A DNA stretch of 64,000 nucleotides, taken from the NCBI GenBank assembly GCA_036823295.1, contig DAISGD010000002.1, positions 76,533 to 140,532 on the forward strand, written 5' to 3'. A program made the position numbers and the translations under genes. Below, piece after piece: positions 21,178-29,155 of the stretch. This DNA comes from UBA4742 sp002403895 (GTDB taxonomy: Bacteria > Actinomycetota > Acidimicrobiia > Acidimicrobiales > Acidimicrobilacustridaceae). Position 1 is the first letter of the stretch, and the number at the start of each line of letters is the position of its first letter. Under the pieces are notes generated by a model, which saw only the letters and a list, made by a program, of their open reading frames with translations, did not search any database and was not told where the DNA came from.

Positions 21178-21705
21178 GTGAACGCAGAGCCCGAGGACCG
21201 ATCGCCGGCCGAACCGCTCGACGAGGCCACGGTGACCCGGCTGTGTCGGGCCATCGTCGAGACCTCCCCGCTCGTCTACTACGTGGTCGATGCCGCGAGC
21301 CGGGTGATCTACGCCAATCCGGCCAGCGAGGACTTCCTGGGTTACGCCCCTGACGAGATCCTGGGGATGGCGGCCAGTGACCTCATCCACCCCGACGATC
21401 TGGAAACGGCACTATCCGCCCTCTCCCAGATCGTCGAGACGGGCACCGGACGGCCGGGGCAGATCCCACCCATGGCGATGCGCGTTCAGCACCGCAACGG
21501 CGAGACCACGTATCACTGAGCGAACCACCGTGATCCGCCCTGACCTCGACGGCCTGCCTCCCGCCTTCGGAGCCGAAGTGGAGGCCGCAGGGCTGCGCGC
21601 CTGTTGGGCCAGTCCCGTGATCGTCCCCGACGACGAGACCCTGCTGGCCTGCGTGATCGTCTGGCGCGACGTCGAGGGCCCGGGCGGGCAAGGGCCGCTA
21701 CCGGC
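21178..21705 (+). pseudogene. Degraded PAS-GAF sensor gene
   Basis: A GTG at 21178 opens a 113-residue frame holding most of a PAS domain (ETSPLVYYVVDAASRVIYAN, then GYAPDEILGMAASDLIHPDD), but it ends at TGA 21517 within the domain. From about 21526, in the +1 frame, the sequence encodes LDGLPPAFGAEVEAAGLRACWASPVIV, which resembles the start of a GAF domain. After about 21705 neither frame carries anything recognisable and the next promoter begins. I read this as an internally and 3'-deleted sensor, possibly once a GGDEF-type signalling protein. The PAS part could still make a short protein. Confidence 0.6.
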
Positions 21706-21766
21706 TCGCCCCGTAGACCATTCCCCGGTTGCCCGGTGGTCCTGTCGTCGGGCGCGGGACGGAAAC

Positions 21767-21784
21767 TAGAACCTGTTCTATACT
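21767..21784 (+). promoter_or_regulatory. KstR-type operator TAGAACCTGTTCTA overlapping a -10 (TATACT)
   Basis: The 14-mer at 21767-21780 fits TnnAACnnGTTnnA completely and has perfect 6-base arms. A -10-like TATACT (21779-21784) overlaps its right end. With the -10 ending 6 bases before ATG 21791, transcription would start at or next to the A of the start codon, so the mRNA is probably leaderless and repression would act by blocking RNA polymerase. Confidence 0.75.
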
Positions 21785-21790
21785 CGAGGC

Positions 21791-22660
21791 ATGACCATGC
21801 CAGGAAACGTCGGCATCATCGACCTGATGCTGGGCATTCCCGACGGGCCCAAGAAGGACTGGTACGAGTTCCTCAAGCCCCTCGTCCGTGACCACGAGAG
21901 CCGGGACGAGTTCGAGTTCCCGGCCCAGTACATGTTCAAAGAGGTGCCCGAGGACCCGCACACCGACGACAACGTCGCCTACGTGCTCGGCCAGATGGAC
22001 CGCTACAACATCGCCCAGGCCATGATCGGCTACACCACCGGAGGCGACAGCGCCCGAGCGCTGCGGGAGCACCCCGATCGCTTCCTGGCGTCGGTGGGGA
22101 TCGATCCGAACCGGGGCATGGACGCGGTGCGCCACCTCGAGCGGGCCGTCGTCGACGGAGGAGCGATCAGCGCCCAGGTGTTCCCGGCCGGCTGCAACCC
22201 GCAGGTGCCTATCAACGACAAACGGATGTACCCGATCTACGCCAAGTGTGTGGAGTTGGACATCCCCATCTTCGTCTGCGTCGGGGTGCCGGGACCGCGG
22301 GTGCCGATGGCTTGCCAGCACATGGAACTGGTCGACGAGGTGTGCTGGTTCTTCCCCGAGCTCAAGTTCGTGACCCGCCACGGTTGCGAGCCCTGGACCG
22401 AGTTGGCCATGAAACTCATGCTCAAGTGGCCCAACCTCTACTACTCGACGAGCGCCTTCGCCCCCCGGTACTACCCCCAAGCCATCATCGACTACGCCAA
22501 CACCCGGGGCGCCGACAAGGTGATGTACGCCGGCTACTTCCCCATGGGCCTGAGCCTGGAGCGCATCATGCGCGAGCTACCCAACGTCCCGTTCAAGGAC
22601 GAGGTCTGGCCCAAGTTCCTCCGTGACAACGCCCGAAAGGTCCTGAAGCTCGATGACTGA
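21791..22660 (+). CDS. Amidohydrolase_2-family protein with altered metal site (paralogue 1)
   Basis: The 289-residue protein has the TIM-barrel plan of the ACMSD/amidohydrolase_2 family: PIYAKCVELDIPI, ELKFVTRHGCEPW and GADKVMYAGYFP. Yet the N-terminal D-x-H-x-H ligand pair is replaced (IIDLMLGIP, residues 9-17), the mid-barrel His is Cys163 (FVCVG), and the late catalytic Asp of the usual G-[ST]-D-[YF]-P is Tyr249. Only His197 remains. So it probably does not bind zinc in the canonical way. Start 21791 is supported by the promoter spacing shared with the paralogue at 29156. It overlaps the Rieske gene by 8 bases, implying a joint task, probably in steroid or isoprenoid lipid catabolism. Confidence 0.8.
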   Translation: MTMPGNVGIIDLMLGIPDGPKKDWYEFLKPLVRDHESRDEFEFPAQYMFKEVPEDPHTDDNVAYVLGQMDRYNIAQAMIGYTTGGDSARALREHPDRFLASVGIDPNRGMDAVRHLERAVVDGGAISAQVFPAGCNPQVPINDKRMYPIYAKCVELDIPIFVCVGVPGPRVPMACQHMELVDEVCWFFPELKFVTRHGCEPWTELAMKLMLKWPNLYYSTSAFAPRYYPQAIIDYANTRGADKVMYAGYFPMGLSLERIMRELPNVPFKDEVWPKFLRDNARKVLKLDD

Positions 22661-22682
22661 GACCTCGATGACTGAGACCTCG
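22653..22682 (+). repeat. Tandem 15-bp duplication at the Rieske gene start
   Basis: ATGACTGAGACCTCG occurs twice without interruption (22653-22667, 22668-22682) and is followed by ATGACCCAG. It encodes MTETS-MTETS-MTQT and supplies three in-frame ATG codons. The first overlaps the amidohydrolase stop region. Confidence 0.9.
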
Positions 22683-23756
22683 ATGACCCAGACGGGAGAA
22701 GGGTCGGTGGAGGCTCGCTACCCGTTCGGCGTCCCGTCGGGTTGGTTCCAGGTGGCCTGGTCCGACGACGTGGCCACCGGTGAGGTGATCCCCCGCTACT
22801 ACTTCGGCCGCCACCTGGCGCTGTGGCGTGACGAGCGGGGCACACCCCACCTCAACGATGCGTTCTGTCCCCACCTCGGTGCCCATCTCGGCTTCGGCGG
22901 ACGGATCAAGGGCGAGGAGATCGCGTGTCCGTTCCACGGCTGGCAGTTCGACGCCGAGGGCACCAACACGTGCATCCCCTACAGCAATCGCACCAACCAG
23001 CGGGCCAAGCTCCGGGCCTACCCGGTGGTCGAGATCGGCCACTTCGTGATGGCCTGGTACCACCCCGAGGGCGAGCCCCCGAGCTGGGACATCGACGAAC
23101 CGGCGGAGCTCACCGACCCGGAGTACGGCGAGTGGACCAACGTGACCTTCTCGGTCGACGCCGCCGCCCAGGAACTAGCCGAGAACTCGGTCGACGGCCC
23201 TCATTTCCGCTACGTGCACAACACCGAGGTCGTACCGGAGATCCAGAGCTACGAGACCGACGAGTGGCGGGCTCGAATGCGCTCGGTGCAGAGGTTCCCC
23301 ACGCCGCGGGGGGTGGTGGACGGCCGCATCGACGTCGACAACCAAGGTCCCGGCTTCGGCGTGACCCGGTTCTCCGGCATCGTCGACACGTTCCTGGTGG
23401 GGGCCGCCGTGCCCGTCGACGCCAACCGCTGCGAAGTGCGGTTCAGCTTCAAGACCCGCAGCCTGGGCGACGCCAAGACCACGTCGAGCGTCGGCCGAGC
23501 CTTCGTGACCGAGGTGTGCAAGCAGTTCGAGGAGGATCGGCCCATCTGGGAGAACAAGGCCCACATCGTGCGCCCGGCGCTGGCCGACACCGACCCGCCG
23601 TTCATGAAGTTCCGCAGGTGGTACGCCCAGTTCTATACCGAGGGCAACAGCGGCGAGCGTGACCTGTGGGCCCCGGCTCCGCCACCACCGGGTGAGCAGC
23701 CGGTGTTCATCCGGCCGGAAGCCACCGCGTCGTCGAAGCACCGCGTCAGCGACTGA
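22653..23756 (+). CDS. Rieske non-heme iron oxygenase (KshA / DAF-36-Neverland-like)
   Basis: 367 residues from the first ATG. The Rieske [2Fe-2S] ligands are Cys72/His74 (FCPHLGAHLG) and Cys92/His95 (ACPFHGWQF). The mononuclear iron site is N178-x2-D181-x2-H184-x4-H189 (ENSVDGPHFRYVH) with Asp295 in FEEDRPIWENK. That last block and the CPHLGAHLG string recall both the 3-ketosteroid 9-alpha-hydroxylase oxygenase KshA and the animal cholesterol 7-desaturase DAF-36/Neverland. A sterol-type substrate is thus plausible but unproven. Electrons might come from the reductase and ferredoxin at 15738-17184. It is the second gene behind the KstR-type operator at 21767; the true start may be 22653, 22668 or 22683. 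Confidence 0.85.
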   Translation: MTETSMTETSMTQTGEGSVEARYPFGVPSGWFQVAWSDDVATGEVIPRYYFGRHLALWRDERGTPHLNDAFCPHLGAHLGFGGRIKGEEIACPFHGWQFDAEGTNTCIPYSNRTNQRAKLRAYPVVEIGHFVMAWYHPEGEPPSWDIDEPAELTDPEYGEWTNVTFSVDAAAQELAENSVDGPHFRYVHNTEVVPEIQSYETDEWRARMRSVQRFPTPRGVVDGRIDVDNQGPGFGVTRFSGIVDTFLVGAAVPVDANRCEVRFSFKTRSLGDAKTTSSVGRAFVTEVCKQFEEDRPIWENKAHIVRPALADTDPPFMKFRRWYAQFYTEGNSGERDLWAPAPPPPGEQPVFIRPEATASSKHRVSD

Positions 23757-23778
23757 CAGGGCCAGGAACCGTAATGCC

Positions 23779-25179
23779 TTAGATGACCCCGTCGGAATGA
23801 AGGCGCCGGTAGGCCAACCAGCCCGGCAGCATCGGCACCCAGAGCGCCACCAGCCGCCAGATGAGCACCGCCGCCACCGCGGGAGCGGCGTCGACCCCCG
23901 CCGCGATCAGGCCGAGGGCCAGGACCGGTTCGACCAGCCCCACCCCGTCGGGCGTCGGGGCCACGACCACCGCCACCCCGGCCACCAGCGACGCCGCCAT
24001 GATCGCCACCCATGACCCGGACCCGCCGAATCCGTACACCAGGGCCAGCACCACGACGCCGTTGACCAACGCCAGGACCACCGCGGCGATGGCCGAGGGC
24101 AGCATCAGCAGGGGGTCCGCCGCGGCCAACGCCGATACCGCGTCGCGGTCCGGACGGATCACCCGGTTGCGATAGCGGCGGGGGGCGGTGACCAGCCCCA
24201 CCAGCACCAGCACCCCTGCCGCCAACCACACCGGCCACCCGCGTTCGAGTCCGGTCCCCCACGTCGGGCTCACCAGCAGCGCGGCGAAAGCGAACACCAA
24301 CAGGAGCAGCGCATGGGCGCCAACGGCCAAGACGTCCAGCACCGCCACCCGGCCCACCGCCTCACGCCGAGGCACCCCCGCCCGGGCCAACTGGTGCACC
24401 GTCAACCCATCGGGTCCGAACTCCGGCAGCAGACGGCCCGTGAACGATGACGCCACCGCCGCCGTCAGCACCCCGCGGAACGCCCCGCGGCCCGCCCGCA
24501 GCCCGTCCGTGAAACCCAGCGTCTCGACCGCCGCGATCGGATACGAGAGGGCCAGCAACACCACGGCCGCGGCCAACCATCCCATCGACAGCTCCCCCAA
24601 TGCAGCCCGCACCGCCGACCACGGCGTAACCCAGGCCAGCCCGATCATTGCCAGGATCCCCACCCCGACGACGACCCGCACCTCCACCCACTCCAGGTCG
24701 GGCAGCCGTTTGCCCAGATCACCCTCTGGGATCACCGGGCGGTCCCAACCGTCCCCTGGCACGTCCGGCGGGCGCTCCCGCAGCAGGGTCTCGAACCGCG
24801 GCGCCCGGACGTAGGCCAGGCGATCGTCGATCAAGCCGAGGGCGGCGCCCACCAACCCCGATCCGATGCCGATCGCCAGGTTGAACGCCCCATGGCCGAG
24901 CGCGTCGTCCACCCGTACCCGACACCGGGCCTGGGTCCGCAGGGCAGCGGCGTCGGGCGGTTCGTTCACCGAGCCGGGCCCGGGGATGCGGACGTCGTTG
25001 GTGTTGTGGATGGCATACAGCGCCGGGCTCCCGCAGGTCTGCACGCCCGGGTTGTCCACCGGACGCAAGGCGAAGAACGTCGCCACCGCCAGCGCCACGA
25101 ACGACAGCACCAGCAGCACGCGGCCGATGGTCCACAGTGTCGATCGGCGGGTGATCGGTGCCGACGCGGGCACGCTCAC
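23779..25179 (-). CDS. UPF0104/LPG-synthase-TM-like membrane protein, second copy
   Basis: 466 residues. After one N-terminal helix (VLLVLSFVALAVATFFAL) comes an extracytoplasmic stretch of about 60 residues with two cysteines, then about eight helices. SSFTGRLLPEFGPDGLTVHQLARAG and VAVVVAPTPDGVGLVEPVLALG correspond to the two conserved blocks of the UPF0104 flippase-like family, the second in the usual G-x-G-x-x-E setting. GTG 25179 is preceded by GAGAGATGG. It lies 18 bases after the PI-PLC-like gene, so the pair form an operon that may process and move a lipid or its head group. No catalytic domain is attached. Confidence 0.72.
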   Translation of the reverse strand: MSVPASAPITRRSTLWTIGRVLLVLSFVALAVATFFALRPVDNPGVQTCGSPALYAIHNTNDVRIPGPGSVNEPPDAAALRTQARCRVRVDDALGHGAFNLAIGIGSGLVGAALGLIDDRLAYVRAPRFETLLRERPPDVPGDGWDRPVIPEGDLGKRLPDLEWVEVRVVVGVGILAMIGLAWVTPWSAVRAALGELSMGWLAAAVVLLALSYPIAAVETLGFTDGLRAGRGAFRGVLTAAVASSFTGRLLPEFGPDGLTVHQLARAGVPRREAVGRVAVLDVLAVGAHALLLLVFAFAALLVSPTWGTGLERGWPVWLAAGVLVLVGLVTAPRRYRNRVIRPDRDAVSALAAADPLLMLPSAIAAVVLALVNGVVVLALVYGFGGSGSWVAIMAASLVAGVAVVVAPTPDGVGLVEPVLALGLIAAGVDAAPAVAAVLIWRLVALWVPMLPGWLAYRRLHSDGVI

Positions 25180-25197
25180 GCAACCATCTCTCGGTGG

Positions 25198-26346
25198 TCA
25201 GCCCGTCGACGGGGTGGAGGAGGTACTCGGGCTCGTGGGCGGAATGGGCGAGTTTTCGATCCACGAGTTCTCGCACCCGGATGGCCCGTTGATCGGGTTG
25301 CATCGCGCCGGCGTCCCGCCGGGGATCTGCGCCACATAGGTCGAGCCGTTGTAGCGGGCGGTCATGCCTGGCAACGGGTAGTCGGTGCTCACCCATTGGG
25401 CCCCGCTGGCCAACGCCGCCTCGCGCTGGGTGGTGTCCCCGCTGGTCGGGGTGGTGACCTCCGAGTCGGCCCGTGTGCGGATCATGTAGCCCTTGCGCAC
25501 CTCGTCCTGGATGCGGGCCAGGTTCGTCCCCGTCGGGTCGTTCTCCTTGAGGAAGGCGGCGTCGGGCTTGCCGGGGGTGCTCGGTGGGAACGCCACCCGG
25601 CCCTCCAGCGACGGATGCCCACCGGCGGTGTACTCGTCCTCCCGGTTGTCGAGCACGAACATGACCTTGCCCCGAGAGTCCGCCAGTCGTGGCCACCCGG
25701 TGGTGAGCACTGCGGACTCCAACGTCGGCTTGCCACCCCGGACATCGTCGGGGGTGATCAGGCGGTCCGGCGGGAATACCGAGCGGATCTCGGCATCGAT
25801 GCTGTCGAACTGCGCCGGCGTGAGCGGGTTGTTGTCCTTGATCTCGAGCTGGATCCCGATCGGGATGGCGTCCGGATGGGCGTCGGACCAGGTCTTCACC
25901 ACGGTGAGGCACTCCACCAGCGTGAGGCAGGTGGAACCCTCGTCGATGGCCTCGATGTGGAACACCTTGGACCCCACCACGCCCTTGGGCCGGAACTTCT
26001 GGCCGGTCGGGTCCTGGGTGATGTCCAGCTCCACTTGGCGGATCCCCTGGTTCTGGAACTGCTGGTCCAACGGGTCATGGGAGTAGGCCAGCGTGGCCGC
26101 CTCGGCGCTGATGGCGATGTACTTGGCCAGGTTCTCCGGCGTCGGCTCGACGTGGTAGGCGTTGTGCATCCCCAGCACCTGGAGCTGGTTGATCCGCAAG
26201 TCGGCTTGGGCTGCGCTCTCGGTGGTGGCGGTGACGCCACCGGCCGACGATCCGCCCGAACCTGACGAGCTGCACCCCGCCACGGCGGCCGCCAGCCCCG
26301 TGATGAGAACCAGGGCCAGCATCCGCTGTCTCGCATTCGACCTCAC
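25198..26346 (-). CDS. Secreted lipoprotein, Ca2+-dependent phosphoinositide phospholipase C-like
   Basis: 382 residues with a lipoprotein signal: RSNARQRMLALVLITGLAAAVAGC, the lipobox being AVAGC. The mature part opens with a Ser/Gly linker and then NQLQVLGMHNAYHVEP, where the His is the expected first catalytic residue; GIRQVELDITQDP and KVFHIEAIDEGSTC supply the further acidic and His residues of the PI-PLC-C1 type barrel. Substrates would be phosphatidylinositol or its mannosides, outside the cell or at the membrane surface. The C-terminus is Pro/Thr/Ser-rich. GTG 26346 is chosen since it gives basic residues ahead of the signal and has CTGGGGGA upstream; ATG 26322 is the alternative. Confidence 0.75.
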   Translation of the reverse strand: MRSNARQRMLALVLITGLAAAVAGCSSSGSGGSSAGGVTATTESAAQADLRINQLQVLGMHNAYHVEPTPENLAKYIAISAEAATLAYSHDPLDQQFQNQGIRQVELDITQDPTGQKFRPKGVVGSKVFHIEAIDEGSTCLTLVECLTVVKTWSDAHPDAIPIGIQLEIKDNNPLTPAQFDSIDAEIRSVFPPDRLITPDDVRGGKPTLESAVLTTGWPRLADSRGKVMFVLDNREDEYTAGGHPSLEGRVAFPPSTPGKPDAAFLKENDPTGTNLARIQDEVRKGYMIRTRADSEVTTPTSGDTTQREAALASGAQWVSTDYPLPGMTARYNGSTYVAQIPGGTPARCNPINGPSGCENSWIENSPIPPTSPSTSSTPSTG

Positions 26347-26448
26347 CGGCAATGTAGGTCCCCCAGAGTCGTCTCGATGCTCGAACGTACCACCGGCCCG
26401 GGAGCCCATCGGGGCGCTACGGTGCCACCGACCACCCGGGGGAAGACG

Positions 26449-27624
26449 ATGACCGACACCACGACACCGACGCGGCATGACCCCGTGGAGCTGGGGCTGG
26501 ATCCAACGGCGCTCGAGGCGCTGCTCGTCCGAGCCCGACGCGAGATCGAAGACGGGACGCTGCCCTCGTGCCAGTTGGCGGTGGCCCGCAATGGACGCCT
26601 GGCCGTGTTCGAGACGTTCGGCGAGGCCGTGCCGTCCAGCCGCTACGTCATCTTCTCCTGCACCAAAGCGCTCATCGCCGGCGCCATCTGGCTGCTCCTG
26701 GCCGACGGCTCCCTCCAGCTCGACCAGCGGGTGGCCGAGGTCATCCCCGAGTTCGCCACCAATGGCAAGGACGTGATCACCGTCGGCCAACTGCTGGTGC
26801 ACCAGAGCGGGTTCCCTTACGCGCCGCTGAACCTGTTGGCCAACCCCACCCGCCAGGACCGCCTGGCCCGTTACTCGACCTGGCGGCTCAACTGGGAACC
26901 AGGGACCCGGTTCGAGTACCACCCGACGTCGGCCCACTGGGTCCTCGCCGATCTCATCGAGAGTGTCACCGGCACCGACTACCGCGAGTTCGTGCACGCC
27001 CGGGTACTCGACCCGTTGGGGCTCACCCGGTTCCGCCTCGGCGAGCCGCCCGAGCGCCAGGCCGACATCACCACGCTGGAGATCCGGGGCGAGCCCCCCA
27101 CCGAAGCGGAGTTCGCCGCCATGTTCGGCATCGAGGGCCTCACCCTGGAGGCGATGGTGGGCGAGGTCACCGACGCCGCCCTCGTCGCCTTCAACCGGCC
27201 CGAGGTCCGGGCCCTGGGGGTGCCCGGGGCCGGAGGCATCACCGACGCGGCCAGCCTTGCGCTCTACTACCAGGCCCTGGTGCACGATCCCGACGGGCTG
27301 TGGGACCCGGCCTGGCTGGCGGCAGGGACCCGCGAGATCCGTGGTGATCTGCCCGAGCCGCTGTTCGGGGTGCCCTCCCATCGCACCCTGGGCCTCACCA
27401 TCGCCGGCGAGGGCGACACCGCCCGCTACCGGGGCTACGGCCACACCGTGTCACCCCGGGCGTTCGGGCACGGCGGGGCCGCCGGACAGATCGCCTTCGC
27501 CGACCCGGACACTGGGGTCTCGTTCTGCTACCTGACCAACGGGATCGACGCCAACCTCCTGCGCCAGCAGCGCCGCACCGCGGGTCTGGCCAGCCGTGCT
27601 GGGTCCTTGGTGGCATCGGACTGA
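26449..27624 (+). CDS. Serine hydrolase of the beta-lactamase/esterase (class C-like) family
   Basis: 391 residues from ATG 26449, which has GGGGGAAG just upstream. The nucleophile motif SxxK is Ser70-Cys-Thr-Lys73 (VIFSCTKA), the Tyr element is in FEYHPTSAHWV, and HGGAAGQIAF corresponds to the KTG-like HxG. This is the plan of EstB/LipL-type esterases and class C beta-lactamases. No signal peptide is present, so a cytoplasmic esterase is more likely than an antibiotic-degrading enzyme. In mycobacteria, paralogues of this family occur among lipid genes. It diverges from the PI-PLC-like gene over about 100 bases. Substrate unknown. Confidence 0.82.
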   Translation: MTDTTTPTRHDPVELGLDPTALEALLVRARREIEDGTLPSCQLAVARNGRLAVFETFGEAVPSSRYVIFSCTKALIAGAIWLLLADGSLQLDQRVAEVIPEFATNGKDVITVGQLLVHQSGFPYAPLNLLANPTRQDRLARYSTWRLNWEPGTRFEYHPTSAHWVLADLIESVTGTDYREFVHARVLDPLGLTRFRLGEPPERQADITTLEIRGEPPTEAEFAAMFGIEGLTLEAMVGEVTDAALVAFNRPEVRALGVPGAGGITDAASLALYYQALVHDPDGLWDPAWLAAGTREIRGDLPEPLFGVPSHRTLGLTIAGEGDTARYRGYGHTVSPRAFGHGGAAGQIAFADPDTGVSFCYLTNGIDANLLRQQRRTAGLASRAGSLVASD

Positions 27625-27626
27625 TC

Positions 27627-27642
27627 CCGAGCTGACGCTCGG
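27627..27642. terminator. Short hairpin between convergent genes
   Basis: CCGAGC and GCTCGG pair around TGAC immediately after the stop of the serine hydrolase gene. There is no T-run, so it may act as a weak bidirectional terminator for this gene and the convergent one ending at 27687. Confidence 0.35.
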
Positions 27643-27686
27643 CGGCTGGGCTGGCGCCACCCTCACCGGGGCCAGAGCCGCTCCCC

Positions 27687-28349
27687 CTACCTGCCGCCTC
27701 CGTAGCCGTCGCCCCGGTTGCCGCCACCCGACCCCGGCCCATCGCCCTTGGGAGCCGAGCCCGTGCCGTCGTTCTTCGGATTGCCGCCGTTGGGAGCGTT
27801 CTTCGGATCAGCGGGGTTCGTCTTGGGATCACCCGTCGGGTCGGGCTTGGGCGACTGGTGGCTCGGATCGACGCCGGCGTGACCGTCCCCCGGGATCGTC
27901 GTCGTCGCCGGTCCGGCGCCGGTCGTCGAGGTCGGAGCGAAGGTGGTGGTCTCCCCACCACCGGGGCGGGTGTCCGCGCTGGTCCCGTCGGCCGGCACCG
28001 GGAGGTTGATACCCACCGGTCGACAGGCCGAGGCCACGGCGCGTTGGAGAGGATCAGGCAGCGTGCCGGCGGCGGCGGCCCCAGCCGAGCCGAGCACCAC
28101 CGCCCCGGCCAGGCCCGCGGCGATCAGACCCTTGCGCGACCGGTAGGCGGACAGGGAGATAGCGGACCGCGTCCGCCCGGCCTGGCGCGCCGCCCCCATG
28201 GCGGCCACATGGCGCTGGGCGGTGGCCGGGTCGGGCTCGATGAGGAAAGCGGCGCGCAGGTCGGAAGCGATCGCCTCCTCGGCCGGGCTCAGCGCCCGGT
28301 CGTGGTCCCGAAGGTCGTTCCTACCGTCCATCACAAGAGCAATCGCCAT
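27687..28349 (-). CDS. Membrane protein downstream of ECF sigma factor, possible anti-sigma factor
   Basis: From ATG 28349 the protein has 220 residues: a charged N-terminal 70 (ALSPAEEAIASDLRAAFLIEPDPATAQRHVAAM), one hydrophobic helix at about 73-95, and a long Pro/Gly/Asp/Thr-rich extracytoplasmic tail ending GSGGGNRGDGYGGGR. It follows the ECF sigma factor gene by 64 bases, the normal place of an anti-sigma factor, and has one transmembrane helix with a cytoplasmic head. It lacks the zinc H-x3-C-x2-C motif, so the anti-sigma role rests on context. ATG 28331 is an alternative start. The repetitive tail may contact cell wall. Confidence 0.6.
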   Translation of the reverse strand: MAIALVMDGRNDLRDHDRALSPAEEAIASDLRAAFLIEPDPATAQRHVAAMGAARQAGRTRSAISLSAYRSRKGLIAAGLAGAVVLGSAGAAAAGTLPDPLQRAVASACRPVGINLPVPADGTSADTRPGGGETTTFAPTSTTGAGPATTTIPGDGHAGVDPSHQSPKPDPTGDPKTNPADPKNAPNGGNPKNDGTGSAPKGDGPGSGGGNRGDGYGGGR

Positions 28350-28413
28350 GGTGAGCCGATTTGATCCTGCCTCATGCGCACTTGTCCCGGTCGGACGGCA
28401 GAGCGTCGGGTGC

Positions 28414-28992
28414 TCACCACGGCTCTTGCTCCGCCAGATTCCGGGCCAGCGAAGCAAACGACCGCCGCAGCAGGGCCTTCACCGCGGATTCGCTCTTGCC
28501 AGTGATGCGGCAGATGTCCCTGATCGGCAGGTCGGCCAGCACCCGGAGCATGAGGACCGACTGCTGCTCCTCGGTGAGTTGGCTCATGGCCTCGATCACC
28601 CCGCCCACCCGCAGCCGGGCGATGGCCGTGGCCTCGACGTCGCCGGCCTCGGTCCGGGTCTCGGTCACCTCCACGGGCAGTCCGCTGTCTTCGCGGCGGC
28701 GGCCCTGCCGGCGCAGGTCATCCACCCGGCGTCGGTAGGCGATGGTCAGCACCCAGGTCCGGAAATGGTCCTCATCTCCGGTGAAGGTGTCGATGGCATC
28801 CATGACCGAGACGAACACGTCGGCAGTCAGGTCCTCGGGGCTCTCGGCCCCGTTGGCCCGCAGGTACCCGAGCACGAGGGGGGACAGGTCCCGGTAGAGC
28901 GAGGCGATGGCGTCGGGCTCGCCGTCGCTGGCCTGGGCCAGGGTCTCGGCGAAGGCATCGTGGTCTTCATCGCGCCATCGGGTAAACCTCAC
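28414..28992 (-). CDS. ECF-type RNA polymerase sigma factor
   Basis: A 192-residue protein with sigma region 2 at about 25-95 (LYRDLSPLVLGYLRANGAESPEDLTADVFV, then FRTWVLTIAYRRRVDDLRR) and region 4 at about 130-185 (LTEEQQSVLMLRVLADLPIRDICRITGKSESAVKALLRRS, a helix-turn-helix). Regions 1 and 3 are absent, as in ECF factors. GTG 28992 is the likely start. It is followed by a one-helix membrane protein with an unusual Pro/Gly-rich tail. The pair probably responds to an envelope signal, but targets cannot be inferred. Confidence 0.9.
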   Translation of the reverse strand: MRFTRWRDEDHDAFAETLAQASDGEPDAIASLYRDLSPLVLGYLRANGAESPEDLTADVFVSVMDAIDTFTGDEDHFRTWVLTIAYRRRVDDLRRQGRRREDSGLPVEVTETRTEAGDVEATAIARLRVGGVIEAMSQLTEEQQSVLMLRVLADLPIRDICRITGKSESAVKALLRRSFASLARNLAEQEPW

Positions 28993-29131
28993 TTGATTCC
29001 ATCGGCCTTCTAGAGAGGAACTTGATCAACCCGCCCCAATCGCACGTTCGCGCTCGCTGGGATGACGCCGGTCCGCTCGGAAGCCTATGGCGGGACCTCG
29101 TCGGGTCCGCGCACCCTCGGCGCCAACGCAC

Positions 29132-29149
29132 GAGAACGTGTTCTAGTGT
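29132..29149 (+). promoter_or_regulatory. KstR-type operator GAGAACGTGTTCTA overlapping a -10 (TAGTGT)
   Basis: The 14-mer 29132-29145 matches TnnAACnnGTTnnA except for the first base, with AGAAC/GTTCT arms. A -10-like TAGTGT (29144-29149) follows. From operator centre to ATG 29156 is 17.5 bases and from -10 to ATG 12 bases, identical to the site at 21767. A leaderless transcript is predicted. Confidence 0.72.
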
Positions 29150-29155
29150 CGGGCC

